Numbered from the stretch's first letter, positions 12,281 through 23,209 are shown. The stretch is 64,000 nt of DNA from Sternotherus odoratus (GCA_032164245.1 JAVMKO010000003.1:63744390-63808389); one strand, 5' to 3'. The notes: generated from the sequence alone by a model not told the origin. A program made the numbers and translations.

Positions 12281-14699
12281 TAGAGTTTGACCTTTTTATG
12301 GGACATTCTTGATGTTACATTTTGACTCATTCACTGTTTGGAAGAGCTCTAATATAAACTGTTTTCCAAATGCCTATTTCAAGAGAAGGATATCTCCTTT
12401 CTGTTAGTCAAACAAATTTACTTTATTGACAAAGAATGAAGCAAATCCACCAAAAGGAACTGCATTGCTTCTGTCCCTTTGGCCTTTACAATGTCATTTA
12501 CTGTATTACTTGATAAATTTTCCAATAATTGAGGCAACTAGTTCAAATCTTTCCAGAAAGGGAACAATGAATAGTCCTAATGTAAAGGATAATGATAATC
12601 ACATGTGTATAATCAGAAATTCCAACATTGCAACAGATTCATGTACGTATACAATGCACATCTTCATCTTGTCATATTCAGTGAGTTTAGCAATGTACAA
12701 CTTTGCCAGTGTTAGATGTAGGGTAGCCATCTCAGTAGTTAGAATACTTGCTTATTGTAAGAGCTTGATCAATTGATGTACATACATTAGTCCTTGTCAT
12801 TTCAAATGTCTTTTCATAGTGCTTCAAAATCTACCTTTAATCTAGCTATCAATAATATTGATACGAAAATGCAACATTCAGCTCTTTCAATGTTTGTTAT
12901 TCTGACTAGGAATCAATTATTACATTTATATATCCATCTTAAGTACAATCGATGCAATCTTATGCTGTTGTCAATGGGACCTTCTAACACAATTAACTAT
13001 TAATACAGGCTGTAACGTTCTAAATAGTTTACAGTAGCTCACATCCATTCCATAAACATTTGTCAAATACTGTATATTTTGTACACCTTTTTAAAAAAAA
13101 ACAGACATTTTACTGTAAGAGGGGAAATGTAACAAAGAGACCAGAGAGAGATCAAGATGCTTGAGATCTCAGACAGAATTACACAAAGAGAAAGAATTAA
13201 AATCCTATCACTGAACAGGAAAAGTTTTTTTTTAAAAAGTCTTCCCTTGCTGCTGGGAATATAAAGTAACTCAGGTATAAGGAAATGCATTTGGGGTCAT
13301 GTGGAACTACCTGCCCCTAGCCTAGGAGATGGATGCTGTACAAACTGAAATTAATGGTATTTTACTTTAGAAATTCATTTGGTAGTCAATGCAAACAGTA
13401 TTGTTTATAAAAAATGAAATATAATCTTTTAAATTTTCTGATAGGCTGGAGAGGTAGCTATACAGTAAATTCAAAAAGGTCTACCTTGCAGCACTATGTA
13501 AAAACCTAGAAAGAGAAGGTAGGAGTTAGCATCGTTTGAATTGGAAGATGAACATCATGAGAGAAAAAAGAGCTAAAGGGGGGGAGAGAGAGAGAGGGAG
13601 AGAAAGAGAGAGGAGTGTAGCCATTCAGCAATACATATAAGGCAAAAATCAGAAAAGAATGAGAAATGGAGACACAGAGGAGAAGAGACAATTGAACTAT
13701 ATATGAGGGCTTGTCTACACTTAAAACACTACAGTTGCACTGCTGTAGCACTTCAGAGTAGACACTACTGTGACATTCCCAGGGTACAATCTGGACTGAT
13801 GAACAGCTGTGTCCCTTCAGCTCTGTAAGCTGGGATGTCTTTTACACTGCTTTACTGTGAGTGCTACCACTCCTGGTCTGCCCACACACAGGATCCAGCC
13901 TGTGAGTTACTCCCTATTGTATTGTATGAGTGCTGTAGGCAACCATTCTTGAATTACACTGCAGAGCGACACCAGCAAACCCATATCAGACTTCCCTCAG
14001 AAGTGTGCATCTTGAACTGCCTAGCTCTTTCCTGAACAATACAAGTTCATATAAAGTCTGTCCTTTTATTATTAGAAATTCATATCCACAGATTCTGTTA
14101 TCGCAAAGGGACTTTCCACACACTTCAATTCAAACACTGGGTTAACTAAAACAATCAAACAAATATATAGGCTACAAAAGGATAGAGTTACGTGAATACT
14201 AGTAATGAGGCATAAAAGTCAGAATAGGTTACAAGAAAAATAAATGGAACTAATGCCTGACTTAACAAACTAGACATAAATTCAAAACTAAGGTCTCTCT
14301 CACAACATTTCAGCAGTCCTACTGCCTAAACTTCTTTCAGACAGGATCCCTCCCTCAGTCTAATGCTGCTTTCTTTGTTCTTCAGGTATCGGAGTGTTGG
14401 AGGTAGAGAGAAAGGGAGGAATGATTTGGAGCATCTGCCCTCCCTTTTTATAGTTTTTTCTCTTCAAGAAGCATTTGCAGCTGAGGTTCAGGAGACAAAA
14501 AGCCTGTGTCAATGGGAATCCCAAGCTGTTTCTTTTTAAGATGTAGATGTTTTCCCATGTCCCTTTTCTTACCAGTGAATAGCCATTTAAGCAGGTGGTC
14601 CATTTGGCCTGTTTACACGTGACTGAGGCATCAGCTTGTCTTTTATTTCTGAGGACCTGCTTTGGCTACTCCCCAGACTTGGCATATGTCTTAGTAATA

Positions 14700-15131
14700 C
14701 AGTAAAACCTCGATTTAATGGACCTCGATTTAACAGACTTTGGATGCAACGGACAAAATTTCTGAGCAAGTCTGATGCATCCCCAATCCACTTCTTGCGG
14801 GCTGGCTGCCGGCTCCCGGCTGCCGCCCGGGTCACGGCAGCGGGCGGGCGGGCTGACAGCTCCCGGCTACCGCCCAGGTCCCAGCAGCCGGGACCCGGGC
14901 GGGCTGGCTGACGGCTCCCGGCAGCCGGGACCCAGGCGGGCTGGCTGACGGCTCCTGGCTGCCACCCGAGTCCCGGCAGCGGGCGGGCTGTGGAGCTGCC
15001 ACCCCGGCCCTGTGGCGGTCGGGCTGCTGCTCCGACAGCATGGTTTTTTTTATTATTATATTAAATAACTGACTTTTTCATTTAACAGACACCCCTCGCC
15101 CGAATTAGTCCGTTAAATGGAGGTTTCACTG
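14700..15131. mobile_element. Tigger/pogo-like DNA transposon with TA duplication
   Basis: The TIRs read CAGTAAAACCTCGATTTAA and, on the other end, the reverse complement of TTAAATGGAGGTTTCACTG. TA flanks both sides (14698-14699, 15132-15133), typical of Tc1/mariner-pogo insertion. The centre is an unusual GC-rich block (14,790-15,040) of repeated 'cggctcccggctgccgcccgg' units, giving artefactual open frames. Confidence 0.8.
14796..15035. repeat. GC-rich minisatellite inside the Tigger element
   Basis: Several imperfect units of about 40-60 bases containing 'gggctggctgacggctcc' and 'cggcagccgggaccc' in tandem. The GC content contrasts with the AT-rich TIR regions of the same element. Confidence 0.6.
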
Positions 15132-15894
15132 TACCATGAAGTGGACTATTATAACATTACGTACAATATTGCCACCCACATTTTATCAGGTTAATATTGA
15201 CCATCAAGTTATGAGTTTTCAAATGTTACCTCTCAAGGCATATTTATACAAAGATTATTATAATAATGTGCAAGGGATGAATACACGGATACACACCATC
15301 ACAACTATCTGATCCAACAGGAAGGACTCACTCATCGATGTAAGTAATCTACCTCACTGAGAGGTGGTAGCTAGGTTGATGGAATAATTCTCCTGTCAAC
15401 CTAAAACTGACTGACTACACAGGGATTTAGATCAACTTAACTATGCAGCTCCAGAGTGTGGATTTTTCACACCGCTGACCAGTGTAGTTGAACCGACCTA
15501 ATTTTCTAGTATGGACCAGGCCTGAGAGAAGTTTTCAGACCATGATACAGTCCAGGAAACCAATACACTTGCAGTAGCTCTTAAGGGCTGCTAATATCCA
15601 CACAGAAAGTCACTTCTGAAATGGGTAAGAGACTTTAAGATTCAGAAGGAATGAAATAAACTATTAAACCCCTTTTGGAAAAGCTGAATGTCTTTAGGAA
15701 TAATGCTGTTTTCCTGAAGCTTATTAAGTTTCTTGTTCTGTGTTAGAAGAAAATGATGCTTTATAATATTCATGACCTTCTCAGCTCCTATTAAAAAAAA
15801 TTATCTTTATATTCCTCTTTTTTGGCTTTAACTTTAATTCCTTTAAACAAAAGATGTAATTTCAAAATAATATGTCATGTTACTTAAATAGTAA

Positions 15895-16395
15895 ATTATA
15901 GGGATTTAGGAATTGCCATAGTGGAGGTCTATCTACTCCAGCATACTGTCTCCCAACAATGACCAGCACTAGATTCTTCAGAGAAAGATGCAAGAAAAAC
16001 CCTACAGTAGGCAGATGTAAAATATTCTGCCTGACATGAAAGTCATGTCCCAATCCCTGGTAGTTAGCGATTGGTTTAAGTCCTGAAACCTCAAATTTTG
16101 TATCTATCCCCAAAAATTTTTAGCATTAGCTTTTGTAACTCTGGATATTTTTGCTATTCATATAAATATCCAAACCCTCTTAGAATTTTGAAGCTTTTTG
16201 ACTCAGATATCCTGTGGCAATGAGTTCCACTGTCCAATTATGCATTACATGAAACAGTATTTTTATTTATTGGCTTTGAAGTTGCTACCTCTCCAGCTCA
16301 TTAAATGTTCTCTTGTTCTTGTGCTAGGAGAGAGGGAGAACAGAAGCTCTTGATTTGCCTTCTCTAAATTATAGTTGATTTCATATATTACAGTG
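15895..16395 (-). mobile_element. CR1-like LINE fragment (antisense)
   Basis: The plus strand reads 'ggaggtctatctactccagc' and 'actgtctcccaacaatgacc', the decayed reverse complement of the CR1 3' end ('ggtcattg...gatggacc...'). It continues as antisense CR1-like text to about 16,395. Confidence 0.55.
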
Positions 16396-16414
16396 GCACA
16401 GGAATGCCACATAG

Positions 16415-17127
16415 TTAATGTTGCATCATTTGGGAATCATCAAGAAAGAGATAGATAATAAGCCAGAAAATATCATATTGCCTCTATATAAGCCCACATC
16501 TTGATTACTCCATGCAGATATAGTCGCCCCATTACAAAAAAGATATATTGAAATTGGAAAAGATTCAGAAAAGGGTAACAAAAATGATTAAGGGTATAGA
16601 ACAGCTTCCATATGAGGAGAGATTAATAAGACTGGAATTTTTCCACTTGGAAAAGAGGTGACTAAGGGGGGATATGATGGAGGTCTATAAAATCATTAGT
16701 GGTATAGAGAGTAAATAAGGAAGTGTTATTTAATCCCTCTCATCATAAAAGAACAAGGGGCCATCAAATGAAATTAATAGGTAGCAGGTTTAAAACAAAC
16801 ACTAGAAAGTATTTTTTCATGCAACACATTGTCAGCCTCTGGAACTCTTTGCCAGAGGGTGTTGTGAAGGTCAGTACTATAATGGGGTTCAATAGGGAGC
16901 TAGACAGACTCATGGAGGATAAGTCCATCAGTGGCTAATAGCCAGGATGGGCAGGAATGGTGTCCCTAGCCTCTGTTTGCCAAAAGCTGGGATTGGGTGA
17001 CAGGGCATGGATCACTTGATGATAACCTGTCCATTCATTCCCTCTGGGGCACCTGCCATTGGTCACTGTGAGAGGACTTGATGGACCTTTGGTCTGACCC
17101 AGTATGGCTGTACTTATGTTCTTATGA
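16415..17127 (+). mobile_element. CR1 LINE 3' end with decayed reverse transcriptase C-terminus
   Basis: From 16,554 the frame reads LEKIQKRVTKMIKG followed by YEERLIRLEFFHLEKR, the conserved C-terminal end of the CR1 reverse transcriptase ORF. Stops and frameshifts follow. The untranslated end contains 'ggatcacttgatgataacct', 'gatggacctttggtctgacc' and 'tatgttcttatga', the CR1 3' terminus. Truncated and non-functional. The upstream text matches the preceding part of the same ORF. Confidence 0.9.
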
Positions 17128-18041
17128 CATCTGTTTAAAGATTGATCTATCTGAGTTCTCTTAAAATCAAGCTAGGTTTGATGTCTAATTTTAAGGAATA
17201 ATGTAACTATATTGAAAATATGCTCAGAGTAAAAGTTAGTCACCAGTGGATAACATGTCTCAATGATGTCCCATTTGTGCAGGAGGGAGTTGCTACCCCA
17301 ACTTGGTTAGCCAGATGTAATGCAAGGGTCAGTTGTCTAGTTTTGCTCCACCCCAAGACTATTAATGGAAAGGCAACAGACACAGCTGCAAACAATTGAC
17401 ACCACTTGGAGGTAAAAATGGAACATTACAACAGACAGAAGTTTGTTCTGTCTATGAATAAAGACAAAGATTGTTTCGGTGTAACAGAGGAGAAGGAAAG
17501 ATTGTCTGAATCTTTTCCCTGAGGAGACATGCTGGAGAGCAGAGATGTTCTCATGAAAAATTGGATCCTCCTTCCTGAAATCAGCCAGCTATGCAACAGA
17601 CTGAATTTTGCAGGAGGGGGAAACCTACTTTATTAAATAGGAAAGGTAACTACCGATAAATGTAGATGCAGGGTCATGTTTTATTATTCTGTTTTATATT
17701 GTAACCATTTATTTCCACCACTCTCCTGTTTCTAGTTAACTCTCCATTGTTTCTTCTATACCCTACTGTCGTTTTAATATAAGTGATCACAAATGCTGTA
17801 TGGATTACAGAAGTGGTGGTTTAAGGTAAAACCAGTAAACTGCGATGCAGTGCACTTTTTGTGCAGAGGATTTGGGATTTCTGAGAGTAACCCATGTCAG
17901 GGGCTGGAAATCACAGGGGAATGACTCAAAGGGATTTAAGGACTGTGATTATTAACCTGTAAGGAGAAGATGGGGCTGGCATGGCCCAAAGGAGAATGCT
18001 TAAGAAGCTAATGGGCTGGTGGTGTTAGGTAGCTAACGGTT

Positions 18042-18661
18042 AGGGCTTGGCTACACTTGAAATTTCAAAGCGCTGCCACAGGAACGCTCCCACGGCAGCG
18101 CTTTGAAGTGTGAGTGTGGTCATGCGCGAGCGCTGGGAGAGAGCACTGGTAATCCACCTCCATAAGGGGATTACCTCCAAGAACTCAGAGCACAGCTGAC
18201 AGTGCTCGGAGCCTGTCCACACTTGTGCTTTAAAGCAGTGGTCTCCAACCTTTTGGTCCTCACGGACCACTAAAGTGGCGTGGCGTGGGCCCCCCCCCCA
18301 CTCGACCGGCGCGGCTTGGGCCCCCCCGGTCCAGCGGCGCGGCTCGGGTCCCCCCCCCCCCCGGCTCCAGCGGCGCGGTGCGGCGCAAGACGGGAGGCAG
18401 GAGCGAGCCAGCGTTTGCTGGCCACCGAGTACGGGGCGGGACAGGCGCCCGCAGCCTCTTGCCTGCCCGGAGGGGCGGCCATGAGGGAGCCCAGCGCCGA
18501 GGACCACCAAAATTTTCCCGCGGACCACCAGTGGTCCGCAGACCACCGGTTGGCGACCGCTGCTTTAAAGCACTCAGAGTTGCTGTGCTCAAGGGGGTGA
18601 TTTTTCAAACCCCTGAGCCAGCAAGTTAGAGCGCTATAAAACACCAGTGTAGCCAAGCCCC
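18042..18661 (+). mobile_element. 'AGGGCTTGGCTACACT' TIR transposon carrying a nested hAT
   Basis: TIRs are AGGGCTTGGCTACACTTG and the reverse complement of AGTGTAGCCAAGCCCC. Internal landmarks ('caaagcgctg', 'gcctgtccacacttg', 'cagcaagttagagcgctat') match, in opposite orientation, the uninterrupted copy at 20,943-21,245. The excess 327 bases are a hAT element. Confidence 0.8.
18236..18562. mobile_element. hAT non-autonomous element with exact 8-bp TSD
   Basis: Ends are CAGTGGTCTCCAACC and the reverse complement of GGTTGGCGACCGCTG. Flanks are CTTTAAAG at 18228-18235 and 18563-18570. The homologous element at 20,943-21,245 has the empty site (gcgctttaaagcgc, about 21,038-21,051). Both ends also carry 'acggaccac / gtggtccgc' subterminal inverted motifs. 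The centre is GC-rich with C-runs. Open frames here on both strands are artefacts of composition. Confidence 0.9.
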
Positions 18662-18764
18662 CAGCCACCACAAGCAAAACTACCTCTCTCTGGAGGCGGG
18701 AGGTGACAAGGTGATTCACAGTTCTAGGTACCCAAGAACCATCACAGTTTCCCATAAAAGGAAT

Positions 18765-19000
18765 AAGATTAGCAGCCATGTTAGTCTGTATCCGTAAATA
18801 AAACAAGGAAGACTTTGTAGCACTCTTAAAATTGGTCTGCTAATGTACAACTTTTTTTTCTTTCTTTCTGTGCGTATAAATGCATCTTACTTCTGTTCCA
18901 GTCTATGCATCCGATGAAGTGAGCTATAGCCCACAAAAGCTTATGCTGAAATAAACTAGTTAGTGTCTAAGGTGCTACAAAGTCTTCCTCGTTTTATTTA
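18765..19000 (+). mobile_element. Penelope-like tail with inverted end and exact 12-bp TSD
   Basis: The insert is flanked by CATAAAAGGAAT at 18753-18764 and 19001-19012. Its 3' part carries 'gcatccgatgaagtgagcta', 'cacaaaagcttatgctgaaa' and 'ggtgctacaaagtcttcctc'. Its first about 60 bases are the reverse complement of that terminus ('taaataaaacaaggaagact' near 18,797), so the copy ends in an inverted repeat, as reported for Penelope elements. Confidence 0.85.
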
Positions 19001-20163
19001 CATAAAAGGAATGAGTAAGCTCAATTAGGAAGAGAAAGTCGAAAGATCCTTCTCTCTCTGGAAGTGACTGAAAATGGCTATACAGCTGGGATCAATCCCT
19101 GAGGTAGATCTGAAAGCCCATCAGCACAGGACGTGGCCCATAGAAACCACAGTGCACCTGAAGGAGTAGACCTAACAACTCAATCCAGGGGTCCTGGTCT
19201 GAATTCCCCTACCATGGAAGGGACATAGAAGTTCATCTTAAGGACCGGTGAGCCCAGGATGGGGATGCAGACTGACCCTCAATGATAGGCTGAGGAATTC
19301 TCAAAGGTGGGACAGAATTATGTTTTGGGGAACTTTCTGTTGTTACCCTGGAAGGGGTGGATGGAAGCGGTGACTTGGCTGAAGGGCTGACTCAAGGGAA
19401 GGAACTGCAGTTGCATTGGGGTGCTAAATGACAAACAAGCTGCTGTGTCAATCCCAGCCACGGGAGGTGAGTGCATTCTTTACATCCCCGCATGTGAAGA
19501 TTAACAAGGCACATTTCAGGTCACATCTGAAATCAATAATGAAATTAGCTTCTGCACAAAAGCTGAAACCCAGACATGGATGCACTTCTTCATCACAGAG
19601 GATGCCATATGTGAGAGTGGTCCAAGTCACATAAATAATTGAACCCTGCTCTGTTTTCACAGATTTTTCTCATTTTTCTCAGCAGGATTTTACAACACCT
19701 TTGAATAGAGCTAGAATTTTGTCCATGGGCACACCGAAAAACAGCCATCTATTTTGTTACTTGTGCTTGATCGCATGGTAACCCCCCCTGAGAGACTGAA
19801 TCTATAAATGCTTGTTATGAAGGTAATATTTTAATATTATTTCAAGTCCAATAGCAATGTCCTGAAAAATCTGATCAGAACTAATGTCAAGTCTGTAATA
19901 GTGAACTTAATTAGTTTTGCGATAGGGTGGATGATAATGATGTTGAGACACTGTTACATACATCCTTGCATGTTCTGTTTATGCAAATGTGCAGACAGTT
20001 CTGGTGCTATTTTTATTTTATTTGCAGCTGAGCTCATCATGTTTATTCCTTGCCTGAGCCTCTCAGTCTGTATCATTCTTAGGGGCAGAACTTTTGCTCT
20101 CAGATGATAAGCCCACAAGCAAACAAAAACATTACTTTAGTGGCAGAATTTTATACCTTAGTC

Positions 20164-20531
20164 CAGTGGTCCCCAAACTGTGGAGGAACATTCAGAGGGT
20201 GTACAGCAGGGCCTGGGCCAGCACCCATAGGGGGCAGGGAGGGAGCACCCCACGCCCAGCTCTCCCTCCAACCACAGTTTTCCCTGGTACTAGCTGAAGC
20301 CCGGCCCTGGCTTGGCTCCACCTCCAACCAAGCTCTACCCTCATTCCTTCTTGCCCCCAGGCCAGTTCCACCTTAAGCCCCAGTTCCTCCCCAGTTCTGC
20401 CCCTAGCTCCACCTTCAGCCCAAGCTCTGCTGAGGAAGCCTTGGCTGTGCAGTAATGTGGGGGGAGGGGAGTGGTGCAGACAGATTCCATTTCTGGTAAG
20501 GGGGGCACAACAGGAAAAGTCTGGACACCAT
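20164..20531. mobile_element. hAT-like element (degenerate right end)
   Basis: The left end CAGTGGTCCCCAAACTGTGG is a typical hAT terminus. The right end 'aaaagtctggacaccatt' is a decayed match to its reverse complement. The interior is C-rich. No convincing target duplication. Confidence 0.55.
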
Positions 20532-20942
20532 TTTCTTACTTGTACAGGGGGCTTTCAAAGGGAATACGATGGCCCCAAGTTTAGTGTGAAGTAATTACCA
20601 TAGTGGTTTTAAAGTTCTGCACATCTTAAGTGATCAACTGCACCTTTAACTAGGACAACCCTAAAAAGTCTGCTAAAGCGTATATAAGTTTTTAGACCAC
20701 GCTCAGTACTGTGGTATCTGATTGTCATCCAGTAGGGCATTAAGCAATTTGCTTGCACATTGGTCACATAGTGTTCTCTCAGCCACTTCCCAGGAGTAGA
20801 AGCATGTGCAGGGAAATATCTAGTTTTGATAAAAGTTACTCTTAAAAAATGTAGCTGTTAGGAGTTTATATTAGAGATGGCAGGTCAAGGCAGTGTGCCT
20901 AGCCCTTAATGCAGAAAGTGGTGATGTTTGCGATGGCCCTCT

Positions 20943-21245
20943 GGGCTTGGCTACACTGACATTTTATAACGCTCTAACTTGCTGGCTCAGGGGCGTGAAA
21001 AATCACCCACCCCCCACCCCGAGTGCAGCAAGTCTAAGCGCTTTAAAGCGCAAGTGTGGACAGGCTCCGAGCACTGGTAGCACACTCCCAGCGCTCAGAG
21101 CTAATCCCTTGGTGGAGGTGGATTACCATGAGCATTGCGAGAGCTCTGTCCCAGCTTTCCCGCGCGACCACACTCACACTTCAAAGCGTCGCCCTGGGAG
21201 CGTTTCCGGGACAGTGCTTTGAAATTTCAAGTGTAGCCAAGCCCT
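20943..21245 (-). mobile_element. 'GGGCTTGGCTACACT' TIR transposon, uninterrupted copy
   Basis: The TIRs GGGCTTGGCTACACT and AGTGTAGCCAAGCCC enclose about 300 bases homologous in reverse to 18,042-18,661. It contains the empty target 'gcgctttaaagcgc' that is filled by the hAT insertion in the other copy. Confidence 0.85.
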
Positions 21246-21788
21246 TAGTTCTTGAGGCAAGTCATTCCACAGTCCTGAAATCAGTCTGTTGGCCAGTTGC
21301 CCTTTGGTCAGTGCCCTAAGTCCTCTGTTGCCATACCAAATTGTTTGGGGCAGGGAGGCTGTTGTTTTTTAATGTTTGCTTGTTTCAGTTGAGCCGCTTT
21401 ATATGTTTAAGCTACGCAGGTTGCTTTAAGCCCCTCCCTTATTTTTAACTAAAAAACCCCTAAAACCTAACCTTTCACTCATCCTCCACCTCCCCAGAAA
21501 TCCACACCATTCTGGGAACAGGAAGGGGGCTGGAGAAATGGACCTGCACTGCCTAAAAAATGTTCTGAAGTGCACGCTTACAAGGGCATATAACAGGCAG
21601 AGGGAAGGAAATGCATATCTAGTCTGGAGAACTAACAGAAATAAGTTGATCTTTGTCCAACTGGTGCCTGTTAAATCTAAAGGGCACAGTTTACTAATGT
21701 TGTTCCTAAACTCCTGCTGGCTTTTGCTGATTTGATAATTGTCATCCCCCGCTTGTTAAAAAAATAGGGAATTAAATCTATCTATATA

Positions 21789-22686
21789 TCTATATATATA
21801 AAAGTCAAATGGTGTATGCGTGTATGTACGTGCACTTACTCCTTCCACACCGTTTGAGCTAGAGACTTGAAATTTGGTACAGTTAGAGGCCTTAGGGTCC
21901 TAATCAGGGTAAGAGTAGAAAATTTTTCAAATCTCACCTCTGATGCCCCCCAGGGGTGAAATTATTTAAAGGCCAATCACATCAGCTGGGCAGCTGCTGT
22001 TCTCTGTGACATAGTTATGATGTGATAATACCCCCTCCAACGGACCCTGCACTCGCTCAGCTCTGTGCCCCCTCCCCCCTCCAATGGACCCCGCACTCGC
22101 TCAGCTCTCTGCCCCCTCCCCACCTCTGACGGACACGAGTTGGGTTTGGTCAGAGGGTAAGTGAGGTAGGGGTGTCGGGTTTGGTCGGGGGGTGAGGTGG
22201 GGGTGTTGGGTTTGGTCGGGGGGTAAGTGAGCCGGGGGTGTTGGGTATGGTCTGGGGGGTGGGAAGGTGTCAGGGTGGGTGAGGGGTGGGTGTTGGGATT
22301 GGTCAGGGGGTGTTGGGCTTGGTGGGAGGGTAAGGTGGGGGTGTTGGGTTTGTTTGGGGGGGTGAGGAGGGGGGTCAGGTTTGGTTGGGGGGGAAGTGAG
22401 GTGGGTTTGTCAGGTTTGGTCTACGGGGGGTGAGGTGTGGGTGTTGGTCAGGGGGTGTTGGTAGGGGGTGACGTGGGGGTGTTGGGGTTGGGTGAGGGGT
22501 GAAAATGTGAGTCGGGGTTGGGTGAGGGGTGAAAATGTGAGTCGGGGTTGGTAGAGGGGTAAGTGAGGTGGGGGTGTCAGGTTTGCTCTCTGCCCCCTCC
22601 CCCCTCCAACGGACCCCGCACTCACTCAGCTCTCTGCCCCCTCCCCACCTCCGACGGACCCGAGCAACGCCGGGTATTTTCGCTAG
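21789..22686 (+). mobile_element. Helitron, non-autonomous, copy 1
   Basis: It starts TCTATATATATAAAAGTCAA after an A and ends CCCGAGCAACGCCGGGTATT...GCTAG before a T: a TC start, a 3' subterminal CCCG/CGGG hairpin and a CTAG end, with no TIR and no target duplication. The 5' half contains 'gtttgagctagagacttgaa' and 'gggtcctaatcagggtaaga', shared with copy 2. A G-rich minisatellite fills the middle. No Rep/helicase coding sequence. Confidence 0.8.
22140..22580 (+). repeat. G-rich minisatellite within Helitron copy 1
   Basis: About 440 bases of repeated 'gtgttgggtttggtc(a/g)ggggg' and 'tgagtcggggttgg' units of roughly 25-40 bases, strongly G-rich on the plus strand and pyrimidine-rich on the minus. 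Copy 2 lacks it. Many GGGG runs suggest G-quadruplex potential. Open frames here are artefacts. Confidence 0.85.
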
Positions 22687-23091
22687 TTATATATATAAAA
22701 AAGTCAAATGGTGTATGCGTGTATGTATGTTCCCTTACTCCTTCCACACCATTTGAGCTAGAGACTTGAAATTTGGTACAGTTATAGGCTTTAGGGTGCT
22801 AATCAGGGTAAGAATCGAAAAATTTTTAAATCTCACCTCTGACACCCCCTAGGGGTGAAATTCTTTAAAGCCCATTAACATCAGCTGGGCAGCTGCTTTT
22901 CTCTGTGACATAGTTATGATGTAATAATACCCCCCTCCAACGGACCCCGCACTCGCTCAGCTCTCCTCCCCCTCCAATGGCCCCCCCACTCGCTCAGCTC
23001 TCTCCCCCCTCCAACAGACACCGCACTCGCTCAGCTCTCTCCCCCTTGCCCCCCTCCAACAAACCCGAGCAACGCCGGGTATTTTTGCTAG
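22687..23091 (+). mobile_element. Helitron, non-autonomous, copy 2 (directly abutting copy 1)
   Basis: It begins immediately after the CTAG of copy 1 with TTATATATATAAAAAAGTCA, repeats the same 5' text and ends with the same CCCGAGCAACGCCGGGTATT...GCTAG before TA. It carries three to four tandem 'ccaacggaccccgcactcgc' units but not the G-rich array. The head-to-tail arrangement without spacer is characteristic of Helitron tandem insertion or rolling-circle read-through. Confidence 0.8.
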
Positions 23092-23209
23092 TACATAAAT
23101 AACTGTTAAAGTTAGACAGTTAAGCTACTGAAAGTAAGAAAATGTGAAACTTAAGACTGAATGCAAAATTTTTGTTCTACCCATTTAAATATAAACAGCA
23201 ACAGTAGGA

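Larger units (their letters stand above)
7976..13690. other. Intergenic, mostly unassigned
   Basis: Seen here: a short tandem-like stretch of 'gtgcatatt(a/g)agtga' units at 7961-8020; a C-rich quasi-repeat with recurring 'tcaattctgcac' at 9,420-9,600; an ancient interspersed-repeat tail near 11,690-11,815; simple repeats at 11,455-11,480 (TTTA), 12,262-12,280 (CA) and 13,580-13,615 (purine-rich). No exon or coding domain was recognised. All open frames are short and AT-driven. Confidence 0.55.
13769..15303 (-). mobile_element. Solo LTR (ERVL-like), itself interrupted by a Tigger element
   Basis: The insertion begins TGTGACATTC and ends ...CCATCACA, the TG...CA inverted termini of an LTR. It is flanked by ACTAC (13764-13768) and ACTAT (15304-15308), a near-perfect 5-bp target duplication. 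Its right end, read on the minus strand, carries the 'gaggtaacatttgaaaactc' text also found in the LTRs near 26,440 and, more weakly, 41,860, so orientation is minus. About 1.1 kb without the nested element. No retroviral coding sequence is attached. Confidence 0.65.
13706..15523 (+). mobile_element. 'AGGGCTTGTCTACAC' TIR transposon interrupted by an LTR
   Basis: The left part (13706-13768) begins AGGGCTTGTCTACACTTAAA and stops at 'gtagacactac'. The matching right part resumes at 15,309 with 'cacctcactgagaggtggtag', 'ttgatggaataattctcctg', a 'gtggatttttcacacc' palindrome, and ends 'ggaccaggcct'. Together they make one short element of a family seen intact at 36,379-36,648. The middle 1.5 kb is a separate LTR insertion. 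Confidence 0.75.
17270..19420. mobile_element. Decayed LTR-retroelement block hosting two nested insertions
   Basis: The text at 17,400-17,800 ('attctgttttatattgtaac', 'ctgtttctagttaactctcc') and 19,013-19,420 resembles ERVL-related sequence common in turtle DNA. It is interrupted by the transposon nest at 18,042-18,661 and by the Penelope piece at 18,765-19,000. Family and limits are uncertain. Confidence 0.35.

Noticed and set aside
12420..13060. Possible antisense 3' untranslated end (AATAAA on the minus strand near 12,423)
   Set aside because: The signal is followed by neither poly(A) nor GU-rich sequence, and no linked exon was seen.
18040..18806. Overlapping 168- and 178-codon minus-strand open frames
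   Set aside because: They cross the ends of two nested transposons and have no protein-like features.
22140..22580. CRISPR-like or satellite array
   Set aside because: Units vary in length and sequence, there are no unique spacers, and the array lies within a Helitron in vertebrate DNA.
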